Positions 36,152 to 44,414 of a stretch of 64,000 bases of DNA are shown here, one piece after another. The notes under the pieces are model-generated. The model did no database searches. It saw only the letters and a program-made list of their open reading frames with translations, and was not told where the DNA came from. The stretch covers positions 697,531 through 761,530 of the forward strand of contig NZ_JAAGNX010000001.1 in NCBI RefSeq assembly GCF_010500615.1, given 5' to 3'. The number at the start of each line of letters is the position of its first letter. Within the stretch, counting starts at the first letter, position 1. The translations under genes and the position numbers were made by a program. The DNA is from Oceanipulchritudo coccoides (GTDB lineage Bacteria > Verrucomicrobiota > Verrucomicrobiia > Opitutales > Oceanipulchritudinaceae).

Positions 36152-37087
36152 TCAACGAGGCTTGAGCCCGGTGGCGAGTAGCGTCTCAAAGCAAGGTTCC
36201 TTTGGCTCCTTGGAGACGGGATCGACGGAGACTGATTCAAAACCGCAGGACTTGATCCAGTGGTAAAGACGGTTGGGCGGAAACCCGAGCCAACGGTCGG
36301 CATAGAGCTCCCGGGCTTTTTCGAAAGTATGCTGGTTGAGATCAAGAACAACCAGCTGTCCGCCGGGGCGCAGGATCCGCCATGCTTCAGCAATTGCCTC
36401 TTCTGGCTTCCGGGCGTGATGGAGGGCCTGGCTGAGCAGCGCCAGATCGACAGAATTATCGGGAAGGGGAACGCTTTCAATGTCTCCCAGCTTGTAGGAG
36501 AGGTTGTCAATCCCGTGCTCCCGGGCAAGCTCGGTACCGACTTTCACCATGGCAGGTGAATTATCGATACAGATGACCGAACGGGCCTTGCGGGCCAGAA
36601 GCTGTGAAAGAACACCCTCACCGGCTCCCAGGTCGACCACATCAATTTTCGGGGTCAAAAGGAGGAGAAAGTGCCCGATGGCTTCCCATGAGCGTCCCGG
36701 GCAATAATTCTTGCCCAGTTTCCCCGCCACCATGTTGAAATAGGCTTCCGATTCGGCCCGGCGCCTGGAAAGCACGCGGTCAAGATTGAGCGCATCCTCC
36801 TCGAATTCCGGTTGTTTTGCTGCTGCTTCAAGGGCGCAGTCATACAAACGCCGCAAGACCGGTTCATTGGGTGGTGTGCTCGAATAGAAACTTTTCTTCC
36901 CTTCCCGGCGGTCATCAACCAACCCGGCCTGACGCAGCAGGGCCAGATGGGAGGAAATGCGGGACTGACCCATGTCCATGATACCTTGCAGTTCAACGAC
37001 CGATAGCGGCTCGGTCTGAAGAAGGGCAAGGAGACGCAAACGGGTTGCGTCGCTGAGGAGTTTGATCAATTCAACGGGATCGGCCAT
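36152..37087 (-). CDS. ArsR-family regulator fused to SAM-dependent methyltransferase
   Basis: Residues 1-100 form a winged helix of the ArsR/SmtB type (LIKLLSDATRLRLLALLQ; MGQSRISSHLALLRQAGLV). Residues 145-300 are a class I methyltransferase with motif I VVDLGAGEGVLSQLLA, the acidic VICIDNSPAMV and a UbiE-like SVDLALLSQALHHARKPEEA. Regulator-methyltransferase fusions of this type are known in many bacteria; substrate and ligand are not clear. No metal-binding Cys pair is evident in the helix usually used for metal sensing. ATG at 37087 overlaps the greA stop as TGATG (a TTG at 37090 is also in frame). Confidence 0.87.
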   Translation of the reverse strand: MADPVELIKLLSDATRLRLLALLQTEPLSVVELQGIMDMGQSRISSHLALLRQAGLVDDRREGKKSFYSSTPPNEPVLRRLYDCALEAAAKQPEFEEDALNLDRVLSRRRAESEAYFNMVAGKLGKNYCPGRSWEAIGHFLLLLTPKIDVVDLGAGEGVLSQLLARKARSVICIDNSPAMVKVGTELAREHGIDNLSYKLGDIESVPLPDNSVDLALLSQALHHARKPEEAIAEAWRILRPGGQLVVLDLNQHTFEKARELYADRWLGFPPNRLYHWIKSCGFESVSVDPVSKEPKEPCFETLLATGLKPR

Positions 37088-38952
37088 CAATTGCGATCCA
37101 CCCAGCGGGTGATGTCCTTGATGGTCCAGCTTTCCTCATGGCCATCAATTTCGACGGCAACCTGTTCTCCCTTGGTCTTGCCGAGCAATGCGCGGGCGAG
37201 GGGAGTCTGATAGGAAACGATCTGTTGGTCAGGATCACCATCCCATGCTCCAAGGATACTGTAGCTGACGGATTGCTTGTTGGAGGCCTGCTCCAAGTCA
37301 ACAATGCTGCCGATGCTGACCATGCTGGTCGTCGCATCGGTGAAGTCCGTGGTACGGGCCTTGTTGATTTCAGTCTCCAGCTCATTCTTCCGGGAAAGAA
37401 GGATGTCCTGCTCCTGCCGGGCCATCTTGTACTCGGCATTTTCACGCAAGTCACCATGAGCGCGAGCTTCTGCAATTTCCTCCTTGTTCTGAGGGATTTT
37501 CTCGGTGATGAGGACTTCGTATTCCTTCTTCCGTTCTGCAAGGCTCTTCTCGGAAACAACCAACTCCTCGGACTCGGAGCTTTCGCTTGTTGTCGGCTCA
37601 CCGCCGACGATCGACTGGATGCTCGGGTAGAGTTTGATGAACCGTGCAAGAAGGGACTTCTTGGAAAGGTCTTCAAATCCCTGATTGAGGATCAGGGTCT
37701 GGGCGAGGTCGTGGCCGGTCTCGGTTGAGGCATCGGTCAGCAGGTCGCTGATTAGTTTTGTGTCATCGCTGACAAGGTCGGCAAGCGGGATACGCCGCGT
37801 GCTGGTATTCTGCAGGGCCTCGTAATCGATGGCGAAGAAGATCGCGCTCAAAAGACGGGGAGTCATGAGCCCTTCCAGCATTGGTGCGTACTTCTTTGAG
37901 GCGCGGTTTTTGAGTATCCACGTCAATACGGGAGCCTTGAGGTTTTGCTCCACAAGCCAGCGGTCAAAGGTGCTCGAGATTTCCTTCATCTTGTCATGAT
38001 CAAGAAGGAAATTGATACATTCCGCCGTCAGCTTGCCCGAGCTGTTCTTCAGCAAATCAAAAGCAATCCGTTCCCACTGGTCGGGAAGGGTGCGTTCAAT
38101 CAAGTCCAGAAAGCGGCTGTAGTGGGAAGCTGGCACCTGGTCAGCAAGGCCGATCAGGTCGTTTGAGGCATTAATGATCGAAGCAGAAGTCGGCTCGAGG
38201 CTCTCGACATCAGAATGGATAAAACGGGCCAGGTCATTACGAACCCAGATCCCGTACAAGCGCTCACCCGGGTTCAGTTGCTTGGTCTCAGCGAGGGAGG
38301 TGGCCAGCTCGGAAAGAATTGTCGGCAGCTCTTCCTTGATGTCCTCATGCTTGACCGAGAGATCGATCAGCTTGCTGGCAAGGGCGATTTTCTTTTTCGG
38401 AGCTTTTGTTTCAAAGAATTCATCGAGGACTTCCTCTTCAGCGCGCACAGGCTCGTCCCGGAGGATGAAAGGTTCCGTCTTTTTCGCCGGAACGGCAATA
38501 CGGGGATCCTTGACAAGGGCCTTCTTTGTCTGGGTCCACCATTTCTTGAATTTGGCGGAACCCATGAGGCGCCCGAGGACGGTTTCAATTTCCAAAGCGG
38601 TGGCTGATTTGGTCTCTGAGCGCTCGAGAATGTCGGCAATCAGGTCTGTTGGCCGGCTTTTGACCATTTCGTCGATGACCTCCTTCTCGTTTTGGGCCCG
38701 TACGAGAATATCGTTCTCGGCGAGAATTTCCAATTTTTCCACGCAGAAGGCCGGATCCATCGGATGGGCCTGCTGTCCCTCCATGAAATCAATAATGAGG
38801 CGGTTTTCCCGCTCATCGTAGTCCTTGATCTGGCCGAGTCCCCACGCGCGATGCACGCAGTAGGCGCCGGGTTGCATAGCCTCGAGTTTCGCCCTTGATC
38901 GCCGCAAGGCAGGACGTTTCTGGATCAGCAAGTCGATTGCTTCCTTATTCAT
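37087..38952 (-). CDS. greA: Long GreA-type transcription elongation factor
   Basis: The last 150 residues are a complete GreA/GreB module that rescues backtracked RNA polymerase by stimulating transcript cleavage: the coiled coil with the acidic tip GDLRENAEYKMARQEQ, and the FKBP-like C-terminal domain (GSIVDLEQA, QTPLARALLGKTKGEQVAVEI). The preceding 460 residues are not GreA. Residues 28-75 (GAYCVHRAWGLGQI; RLIIDF) resemble a small Tudor/CarD-like beta domain, then comes a mostly helical region, with an acidic Ser/Glu-rich linker just before the GreA part. Normal GreA has about 158 residues; long forms exist in Chlamydia. It is coupled to the ArsR-methyltransferase gene. Confidence 0.88.
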   Translation of the reverse strand: MNKEAIDLLIQKRPALRRSRAKLEAMQPGAYCVHRAWGLGQIKDYDERENRLIIDFMEGQQAHPMDPAFCVEKLEILAENDILVRAQNEKEVIDEMVKSRPTDLIADILERSETKSATALEIETVLGRLMGSAKFKKWWTQTKKALVKDPRIAVPAKKTEPFILRDEPVRAEEEVLDEFFETKAPKKKIALASKLIDLSVKHEDIKEELPTILSELATSLAETKQLNPGERLYGIWVRNDLARFIHSDVESLEPTSASIINASNDLIGLADQVPASHYSRFLDLIERTLPDQWERIAFDLLKNSSGKLTAECINFLLDHDKMKEISSTFDRWLVEQNLKAPVLTWILKNRASKKYAPMLEGLMTPRLLSAIFFAIDYEALQNTSTRRIPLADLVSDDTKLISDLLTDASTETGHDLAQTLILNQGFEDLSKKSLLARFIKLYPSIQSIVGGEPTTSESSESEELVVSEKSLAERKKEYEVLITEKIPQNKEEIAEARAHGDLRENAEYKMARQEQDILLSRKNELETEINKARTTDFTDATTSMVSIGSIVDLEQASNKQSVSYSILGAWDGDPDQQIVSYQTPLARALLGKTKGEQVAVEIDGHEESWTIKDITRWVDRN

Positions 38953-39061
38953 ATAGTTTCAATTAATTCAGGTGTCTCTCTTCAAGCTTGGCAAAAAAGT
39001 GATCGTTGCAACTCATAAGTTTATCGCACAGAGAATGTTCCATGGAGAAATATATTTAATA

Positions 39062-40285
39062 ATGGAAGCGCATCGTGAGAAAGAGGACTGGCGGGAGGCA
39101 ATTGCATTGCTTGTAAAATTCTGCCGCGGAGAGGCCCATTTGGATATTCTCCTGGATAATGCCCACCAGCTGCACTCGCGTTGGCTGGTGATGGAGACTT
39201 TCCGTCAATGGCTGGTCATCGACGCCCTTCTGGCACCACATCTGAAGCGGGCTCCGCGTCCGGAAGCGCATAACCTCCTGCGTCTGGCAGTCGCGGAGTG
39301 TCTTTACCGGGAGGAGGCTGACCGCCCCAAGGTGGTTCACTATGCGGTTGAAGTGGCCCGGGGGATCAAGTTGAGCAAACCGGAAGCCGGTTTTGTCAAC
39401 GGGGTCCTGCGTTCGGTCCTTCGGGCCGGCAAATTCTCCGATGCAGGCCCGGAAAAGAGCCATCCGGACTGGTTGGTGAAGCGCTGGAAGAATTCCCTCG
39501 GCGAAGCAGCCACGCAACAGCTCCTCAACTGGAACCAGTCGATTCCGGGCCTCTACGTGCGAGCTGGGGAAAAGCCCGAATATTGTGATGAAACGGACTG
39601 GGCTGGCTATTTCAAGGTCCAGCAGTCCCGGAGTCCGGACGCAATTGCAGACGTAAAAGCGGGGAAAGTATACATCCAGGATCCCTTCACGCGGATCCCT
39701 GTTGATCTTCTGGACCCCAAACCGGGGGAAAGCATCCTTGATCTATGTGCTGCACCGGGTGGCAAAAGCCGTCTTCTTTCCGAACGGATGAGCGGCAAAG
39801 GTCGATTGATCCTCGTTGATAAGCCGGGCAACCGACTGGAGCGCCTTATTTCAAATTTTGCCCGGTTGGAAAAGCCCGGCCCACTGATCATCGGGAGCTT
39901 GTTGGAGAATCTTGAGGCACTGGCCCCTGAACACAATCTGGAGTGCGCGAGCATGGACGCCGTGTTGATCGATGTTCCCTGCAGCAATACGGGAGTCATC
40001 CAGAAGCGACCGGATGTTAAATTGAGACTGAAGGAAGCGGATATCCTTGCACAATCGGAGCAACAGCTGAAGTTGCTTGAATTGGCGGCGCGCTGGGTCC
40101 GTCCGGGAGGGCGTCTTGTCTACAGTACTTGCAGCCTTGAGCCCGAGGAAAACACCGCTGTGGTGGAAGCCTTCTGCAAGGCGCACGGCAAATGGAAGCT
40201 GGTCCGTGAGAAATTGAGCCAGCCATGGGAATGCGGACACGATGGAGGCGGGGCTTTCTTATTGACGATAGAGGCTGACGCGTAA
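39062..40285 (+). CDS. 16S rRNA (cytosine-C5) methyltransferase, RsmB-like
   Basis: Methylates a cytosine of 16S rRNA. Residues 1-130 look like the NusB-type RNA-binding domain of RsmB (NLLRLAVAECLYREEADRP; NGVLRSVLRAGKF). The Rossmann methyltransferase has motif I LDLCAAPGGKSRLLSERMSG, motif IV DVPCSNTGVIQKRPD with the first active-site Cys, and motif VI YSTCSLEPEENTAVV with the catalytic Cys. Starts at GTG 38972, ATG 39035 and ATG 39062 are all in frame; 39062 is chosen since the conserved part begins just after it. About 407 residues. Confidence 0.88.
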   Translation: MEAHREKEDWREAIALLVKFCRGEAHLDILLDNAHQLHSRWLVMETFRQWLVIDALLAPHLKRAPRPEAHNLLRLAVAECLYREEADRPKVVHYAVEVARGIKLSKPEAGFVNGVLRSVLRAGKFSDAGPEKSHPDWLVKRWKNSLGEAATQQLLNWNQSIPGLYVRAGEKPEYCDETDWAGYFKVQQSRSPDAIADVKAGKVYIQDPFTRIPVDLLDPKPGESILDLCAAPGGKSRLLSERMSGKGRLILVDKPGNRLERLISNFARLEKPGPLIIGSLLENLEALAPEHNLECASMDAVLIDVPCSNTGVIQKRPDVKLRLKEADILAQSEQQLKLLELAARWVRPGGRLVYSTCSLEPEENTAVVEAFCKAHGKWKLVREKLSQPWECGHDGGGAFLLTIEADA

Positions 40286-40303
40286 AAAAAGGGAGAGCCC
40301 TAT

Positions 40304-41509
40304 ATGAAGGATCCTAAAGCGCTTTTTCCTTTCCTCTTCGCCTCAAGTTGGCTTGGAGATTTGTTACTCACAATTCTTGCCTTCTTTCTGGCCTTTACCC
40401 ACGACGGGCCCTTGACGCCCTTGGTCTTCGCAACAGTTGGCTTGTGCATCCTTGCCGGTAACCTGCTCCCGATCGGATCTTACCTGATCTTCACGCGTTG
40501 GCGGGCAGAGGAGCTTCGGGCGGAACAAGCAGAGGCAACCGTTCGTGTCCGGGACGCCCTGAGGCGGTCTGAGGAAGTCATGGCCCGCCTTGACGAAGCC
40601 GACGGATCCCTTTCGAAGACCATTTTGATCGCCCGTCAAGTCCCTGAACGTATTGCTGAATCGCTACATTCAATCGAGGATTTGTCCGGCAAGTTGAACA
40701 CGCTTGAAGCAGCCACCTTTACCGAACTGCTGGAAGGCAACTCGAGCAAGTTGGAGGCCCTCCAAAAAGATTCCCACTCGGTACAGCAGACCATTGACGC
40801 TCTCAAGGGCGAGCTTGGAGATGTACCGGCTTCAATTGGAAAGTTGATGAAGAGCTCGCTGGCCCAGTCTAAAAAGACGAAAACGGACGAAAACGATGTT
40901 TCGCTTGGTGAGCGCCTGGATATGGTATTCGAATCCCTTGAGACGGTTCAGGATTCCCTCGATGGACTTCTCAACCGGATTGCCGAATTGCCCACTGCAG
41001 CCCCGGAAGTGCCGGTCGCTGTTCCTTCCGAGGAATCCGGGCCCGATATCGCTGGCCCGAAGCCCGAAGCAGAACCTGAACGTGTGGAGGTGATCGAGGA
41101 AGAGGAAGACGGGCAAATCATCGAGGAGCCTGAAGCAGAAGAGCAAATTGAGCCTGAACCTGAGCCTGAGCCTGTTGCTTCGGAACAGGAGGAAATGACC
41201 CTCGGGGAAACTGAAGCGGGCGAGGATCATGGCGCCATCGCTCCTGATGTTGTCCAGTTGAGTGCCCATGCCATGGTGGGCATCAGCAACAAGATTTATA
41301 TTCGTGGCGACGAGCCATGGCTTTCATGGGACGAAGGCCAACAGATGGAACTGATCGGGATCGGCGAGTTTGCCTGGTCGACGGATAATCTCAAGGAACC
41401 CATCGAAGTGGCCCTCTTTCTGAATGACGAGATTCCGGCAGAAGGCGGAAATATCCTTCTTGAACCGGGCAAGCCGGTCGATGTTCAGCCAAAATTTCCC
41501 AAATCTTGA
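40304..41509 (+). CDS. Membrane-anchored coiled-coil protein with C-terminal beta domain
   Basis: Not a family I can name. Two hydrophobic segments lie near residues 8-30 and 38-62, then a polar helical region (about 65-200) with heptad-like Leu/Ile spacing, most likely a coiled coil. Residues 235-310 are very acidic and Pro/Glu-rich (EPEPEPEPVASEQEE). The last 85 residues (AMVGISNKIYIRGDEPWLSW, FAWSTDNL) resemble a starch-binding/CBM-type or Ig-like beta sandwich of the kind used in GISNKLYIRG segments. It follows the rsmB-like gene by 18 bases. A cell-envelope or scaffolding role is possible. Confidence 0.6.
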   Translation: MKDPKALFPFLFASSWLGDLLLTILAFFLAFTHDGPLTPLVFATVGLCILAGNLLPIGSYLIFTRWRAEELRAEQAEATVRVRDALRRSEEVMARLDEADGSLSKTILIARQVPERIAESLHSIEDLSGKLNTLEAATFTELLEGNSSKLEALQKDSHSVQQTIDALKGELGDVPASIGKLMKSSLAQSKKTKTDENDVSLGERLDMVFESLETVQDSLDGLLNRIAELPTAAPEVPVAVPSEESGPDIAGPKPEAEPERVEVIEEEEDGQIIEEPEAEEQIEPEPEPEPVASEQEEMTLGETEAGEDHGAIAPDVVQLSAHAMVGISNKIYIRGDEPWLSWDEGQQMELIGIGEFAWSTDNLKEPIEVALFLNDEIPAEGGNILLEPGKPVDVQPKFPKS

Positions 41510-41517
41510 AGGGAGAG

Positions 41518-41563
41518 TGGCTTGCCCTCCGAAGCTCCGAGCAAAGCAAGGAGCGAAGGATGG
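41518..41563 (-). repeat. tRNA-3'-abutting hairpin repeat, copy 2
   Basis: Same layout as the element beside tRNA-Thr: TGGCTTGCC.TCCGAAG and GCGAAGGATGG flanks around a hairpin whose arms GCTCC and GGAGC are at 41534-41538 and 41550-41554. On the minus strand it follows the CCA end of the CAT-anticodon tRNA without gap. Confidence 0.6.
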
Positions 41564-41637
41564 TACCAGGGGGCGGAATTGAACCGCCGACCTCAGGCTT
41601 ATGAGTCCCGCGCTCTAACCATCTGAGCTACCCTGGC
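41561..41637 (-). tRNA. tRNA with CAT anticodon (elongator Met or Ile2)
   Basis: A 77-base cloverleaf. Acceptor GCCAGGG pairs with CCCTGGT (position 1-72 is a G-T wobble), D arm GCTCAGATGGTTAGAGC, anticodon loop CTCATAA, T arm GGTTCAATTCC, encoded ACCA end. The anticodon stem CGGGA/GCCTG has an A-G opposition next to the loop (31-39) and one G-T pair. The paired first position excludes an initiator tRNA. Whether it is elongator Met or the lysidine-modified Ile2 cannot be settled from the anticodon; tilS at 1389 shows that an Ile2 must exist. Confidence 0.9.
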
Positions 41638-41692
41638 GCAATAAAGGGTGAGAATTGATAAACTGAGGGGGCTCAAGTCAAGCCAACCCTTT

Positions 41693-41726
41693 AAAAAAAA
41701 CGGCCCTGCCGCATTGGCAGGACCGT
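41693..41726 (-). terminator. Intrinsic terminator of glnA
   Basis: Read on the minus strand: ACGGTCCTGCC, loop AATGC, GGCAGGGCCGT (11 bp with one wobble), then a run of eight T. It lies 28 bases past the glnA stop. Confidence 0.93.
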
Positions 41727-41753
41727 TGAAAAAGGAACTTTGAAAGATGTCGA

Positions 41754-42764
41754 CTAGCTGGTCGGGACTTCCTGGATCGTCTTGAGAACACGGCCCACCA
41801 CCTTGTAAGGGTCGGCTTCAGAGTTCGGGCGACGGTCTTCGAGGTAGCCCTTGTAGTCATTCTTGACGAAGCTGTGCGGAACGCGGATCGAGGCCCCGCG
41901 GTCGGCCACGCCCCAGCTGAACTTGTCGATCGACTGGGTTTCGTGCAGGCCGGTCAGGCGCAGATGATTGTCTGGACCGTATGCGGCGATGTGCTCGTCA
42001 CGATTCTTGTCGAAAGCGTCCATGAGCTTGAGGAAGTAATCCTTGCCACCTGTATCGCGAAGGTAATCCGTCGAGAAATTACAGTGCATGCCGGAACCAT
42101 TCCAGTCGCCTGAAAGCGGCTTACAGTGGAGCTCAATGTTCACACCGTATTTTTCAGTCAAGCGCATGAGGAGGTAGCGGGCTACCCAGACATCGTCCGC
42201 AGCGGTCTTGGACCCCTTGGCGAAAATCTGGAACTCCCACTGGCCTTTGGCCACCTCGGCGTTGATGCCTTCGTGGTTGATGCCGGCGTCAAGGCAGAGC
42301 TCGAGATGCTCGTCAGCAATCTGACGGGCAATGTCGCCAACATGATCGTAGCCGACGCCCGTGTAGTATTTGCCTTGGGGATTCGGATAACCGAATTCCG
42401 GGAAGCCGAGAGGACGGCCGTCCTGCATCATAAAGTATTCCTGCTCCAAACCAATCCATGTGCCTGGATCATCGAGGATCTTGGCCCGGTAGTTGGTCGG
42501 GTGTGGATCACCGCTCGGGAGGTAAACCTCACAGAGAACGATGAAGGCGTTGTTGCGACCTGCGTCCGGATAGAGACGGACAGGCTTCAGGATACAGTCG
42601 GAATCACTGCCGTCAGCCTGCAGGGTTGAGCTTCCGTCAAATCCCCATTCTGGGCAATCTTCTACAGAAGCGGGTGCCTTGTCGGCAATCCGGGTTTTTC
42701 CACGCAGGTTCGGCTCGGGCGAGTAGCCGTCGAGCCAGATGTACTCAAGCTTGTATTTAGCCAT
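41754..42764 (-). CDS. glnA: Glutamine synthetase, type II (GSII)
   Basis: Condenses glutamate and ammonium with ATP in the cytoplasm. The chain starts with the beta-grasp part (KYKLEYIWLDGY; GFDGSSTLQADGSDSD), then the catalytic domain with metal site WIGLEQEYFMM, the GINHEGINAEVAKGQWEFQI segment, substrate region SGDWNGSGMHCNFSTD, and the C-terminal NHLRLTGLHETQSID and RGASIRVPH. The length (336 residues) and these motifs are those of the eukaryote-like GSII branch, not the 450-residue GSI, so it lacks the GSI adenylylation tyrosine loop. It is a stand-alone gene with its own terminator. Confidence 0.95.
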   Translation of the reverse strand: MAKYKLEYIWLDGYSPEPNLRGKTRIADKAPASVEDCPEWGFDGSSTLQADGSDSDCILKPVRLYPDAGRNNAFIVLCEVYLPSGDPHPTNYRAKILDDPGTWIGLEQEYFMMQDGRPLGFPEFGYPNPQGKYYTGVGYDHVGDIARQIADEHLELCLDAGINHEGINAEVAKGQWEFQIFAKGSKTAADDVWVARYLLMRLTEKYGVNIELHCKPLSGDWNGSGMHCNFSTDYLRDTGGKDYFLKLMDAFDKNRDEHIAAYGPDNHLRLTGLHETQSIDKFSWGVADRGASIRVPHSFVKNDYKGYLEDRRPNSEADPYKVVGRVLKTIQEVPTS

Positions 42765-42921
42765 AATTTCGATTTGTTTCAGGTGTCAGTTTTAGGCAGA
42801 AAGTCCAACGTCATGCCGGATTTTCGCCAAGTCGCCAGAAATTTATGCATGATCCGGGCCAAATTTCCAGTTTGATGATTTTTCCCGGGAAAGTTCCCCA
42901 CAATCAACCAATTTTACAAAG

Positions 42922-43419
42922 ATGCAGGAAATCAAGGATTCAAAGCAGGCCACAGTACGGATCGGTTATGACGGAAGTGTGCACAAGACCTTTCGCGGGC
43001 CGCTGGCCAAACGGCGATTTGAGAACGAATTGCGGGTGTTGAAATATCTTGAACGGCAGAATTGTCCGTTTGTGCCGAAAGTCCTGCAGGCGGATGTCGA
43101 AAAATTATACATGGCGACCACGAATTGCGGGACCATTGTGGATAAAATTAGCCAGCAAAAGCTGGAACACCTTTTTCAGGAACTGGAACAGTATGGGGTG
43201 CGTCACAATGATCCATTTGCCCGGAATGTAACGTACAACGCCGACCTTGGGCGCTTTTGCCTCATAGATTTCGAGTTTGCGACAATCCTGGAATCCGGGG
43301 AGGGCTTTTCACTCGAGGAGCTGGAGGATTTGAACAAGGACAAGAAAAACCTCAAGGCACTTGAGGAGCTGCGCCAGATCGAGGAAGAGGCCAAGCGCGA
43401 AAAGGAGGGCCAAAGCTGA
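42922..43419 (+). CDS. Miniature protein-kinase-fold protein
   Basis: A 165-residue protein carrying the full set of protein-kinase signature residues in a very short chain: Lys22 (HKTFRG) for ATP, Glu34 or Glu36 on the C helix (FENEL), the catalytic loop HNDPFARN with Asp97 and Asn102 (parallel to HRDxKxxN), and DFE at 116-118 (parallel to DFG). A glycine loop is barely present and the C-lobe ends soon after DFE, so activation segment and substrate-binding helices are mostly absent; the tail (135-165) is a charged helix. The layout resembles RIO/Bud32/lipopolysaccharide-kinase-like folds. Its stop overlaps the PP2C start (TGATG). Confidence 0.72.
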   Translation: MQEIKDSKQATVRIGYDGSVHKTFRGPLAKRRFENELRVLKYLERQNCPFVPKVLQADVEKLYMATTNCGTIVDKISQQKLEHLFQELEQYGVRHNDPFARNVTYNADLGRFCLIDFEFATILESGEGFSLEELEDLNKDKKNLKALEELRQIEEEAKREKEGQS

Positions 43420-44249
43420 TGGGCGCCAGGGAATCCGATGAATGCGACTTGCGCTGGTGGGGCTTGACCGACAAAGGCCCCTTCAGGAAGAACAACGAGG
43501 ATGCCTTTCTCGCCCTCACATTCGATGAGAATGAAGTGCGTCTCCTTGGCAAGGAAGGGGAGGCCGACTTTTCCCTCGGGGATTTTGTCTTTGCAGTCAG
43601 TGACGGCATGGGCGGAGCGCGGGCAGGGGAGTTTGCCAGCCGCATCGCAGTCCAGAAGATCACCGAACGCTTCCCGAAGAAATTCCGGACTGAGGCCATT
43701 CAACAGCCTGGTGGGCACGAGGCAGCCTTGGAGCGACTGACCGGCTACATTCACGCGGAGATGCGGGTTATGGGCATGCACTACGAGGAGTGCAGTGGAA
43801 TGGGGGCCACCCTGAGCCTGCTCTGGCTCACTCCCGGCAAGGGCTACTTCTGTCATGTCGGGGACAGCCGTATTTATCATCTCACGGCAGATGGAAGCAT
43901 GACCCAGCTGACTGAAGACCACACCCATGTGGGCTGGTTGTTACGCGAGGGGAAAATGAACGAGCGCGAGGCTCGCTTTCATGAGGGCCGCCACATGCTC
44001 CAGATGGCTTTGGGCGGATCGACCACCAACTTAAATCCCCATATTGGGTCAGTGGATATTTCTCCCGGCGACAGCTTTGTTCTCTGCACTGATGGTTTGA
44101 TCGAGGGCCTGTGGGACAATACCATCCGGCGGCTTATGAAAGAACCGCCGCCCCTCCTTGCCGGCTTGCCACCAGCCCAACGCCTTCTCTCCGAAGCCCT
44201 TTCCGAGTCAGGACGCGACAACACGACTGTTATAGTCCTTCAACTTTAA
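43419..44249 (+). CDS. PP2C-family serine/threonine phosphatase
   Basis: Metal-dependent phosphatase. Motifs in order: GLTDKGPFRKNNEDAFL (first Asp and Glu), FAVSDGMGGARAGEFAS with the central metal-binding Asp, SGMGATLSLLWL, HVGDSRIYHL, TEDHTHVGWLLREGK, CTDGLIEGLWD and ESGRDNTTVIVLQL at the C-terminus. Length 276 residues is normal and there is no membrane segment. It is translationally coupled to the tiny kinase-like protein upstream, so it probably reverses that protein's phosphorylations. Confidence 0.93.
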   Translation: MGARESDECDLRWWGLTDKGPFRKNNEDAFLALTFDENEVRLLGKEGEADFSLGDFVFAVSDGMGGARAGEFASRIAVQKITERFPKKFRTEAIQQPGGHEAALERLTGYIHAEMRVMGMHYEECSGMGATLSLLWLTPGKGYFCHVGDSRIYHLTADGSMTQLTEDHTHVGWLLREGKMNEREARFHEGRHMLQMALGGSTTNLNPHIGSVDISPGDSFVLCTDGLIEGLWDNTIRRLMKEPPPLLAGLPPAQRLLSEALSESGRDNTTVIVLQL

Positions 44250-44258
44250 GCAAAAAGA

Positions 44259-44306
44259 TTCCCGGCTGCCGCGGACTGACACCAGTAGACGCGCAACAAC
44301 CGGGAA
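44259..44306. other. Possible structured leader before AMP nucleosidase
   Basis: Arms TTCCCGG (44259-44265) and CCGGGAA (44300-44306) enclose a second pair CGCG/CGCG (44270-44273 and 44290-44293). The fold could form a hairpin with an internal loop in the 165-base gap between the PP2C and AMP nucleosidase genes. It does not match a riboswitch I know. Confidence 0.3.
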
Positions 44307-44414
44307 CGGGTTTGAGGGAAAGACAGGTAGATAGGTAGAGTTGTTTCACAAAGCAGTTTGCATGCCACTGCAGTTCTCCTTGCCGAAGGACGATTCACGG
44401 CTCATTCTCCCGTC

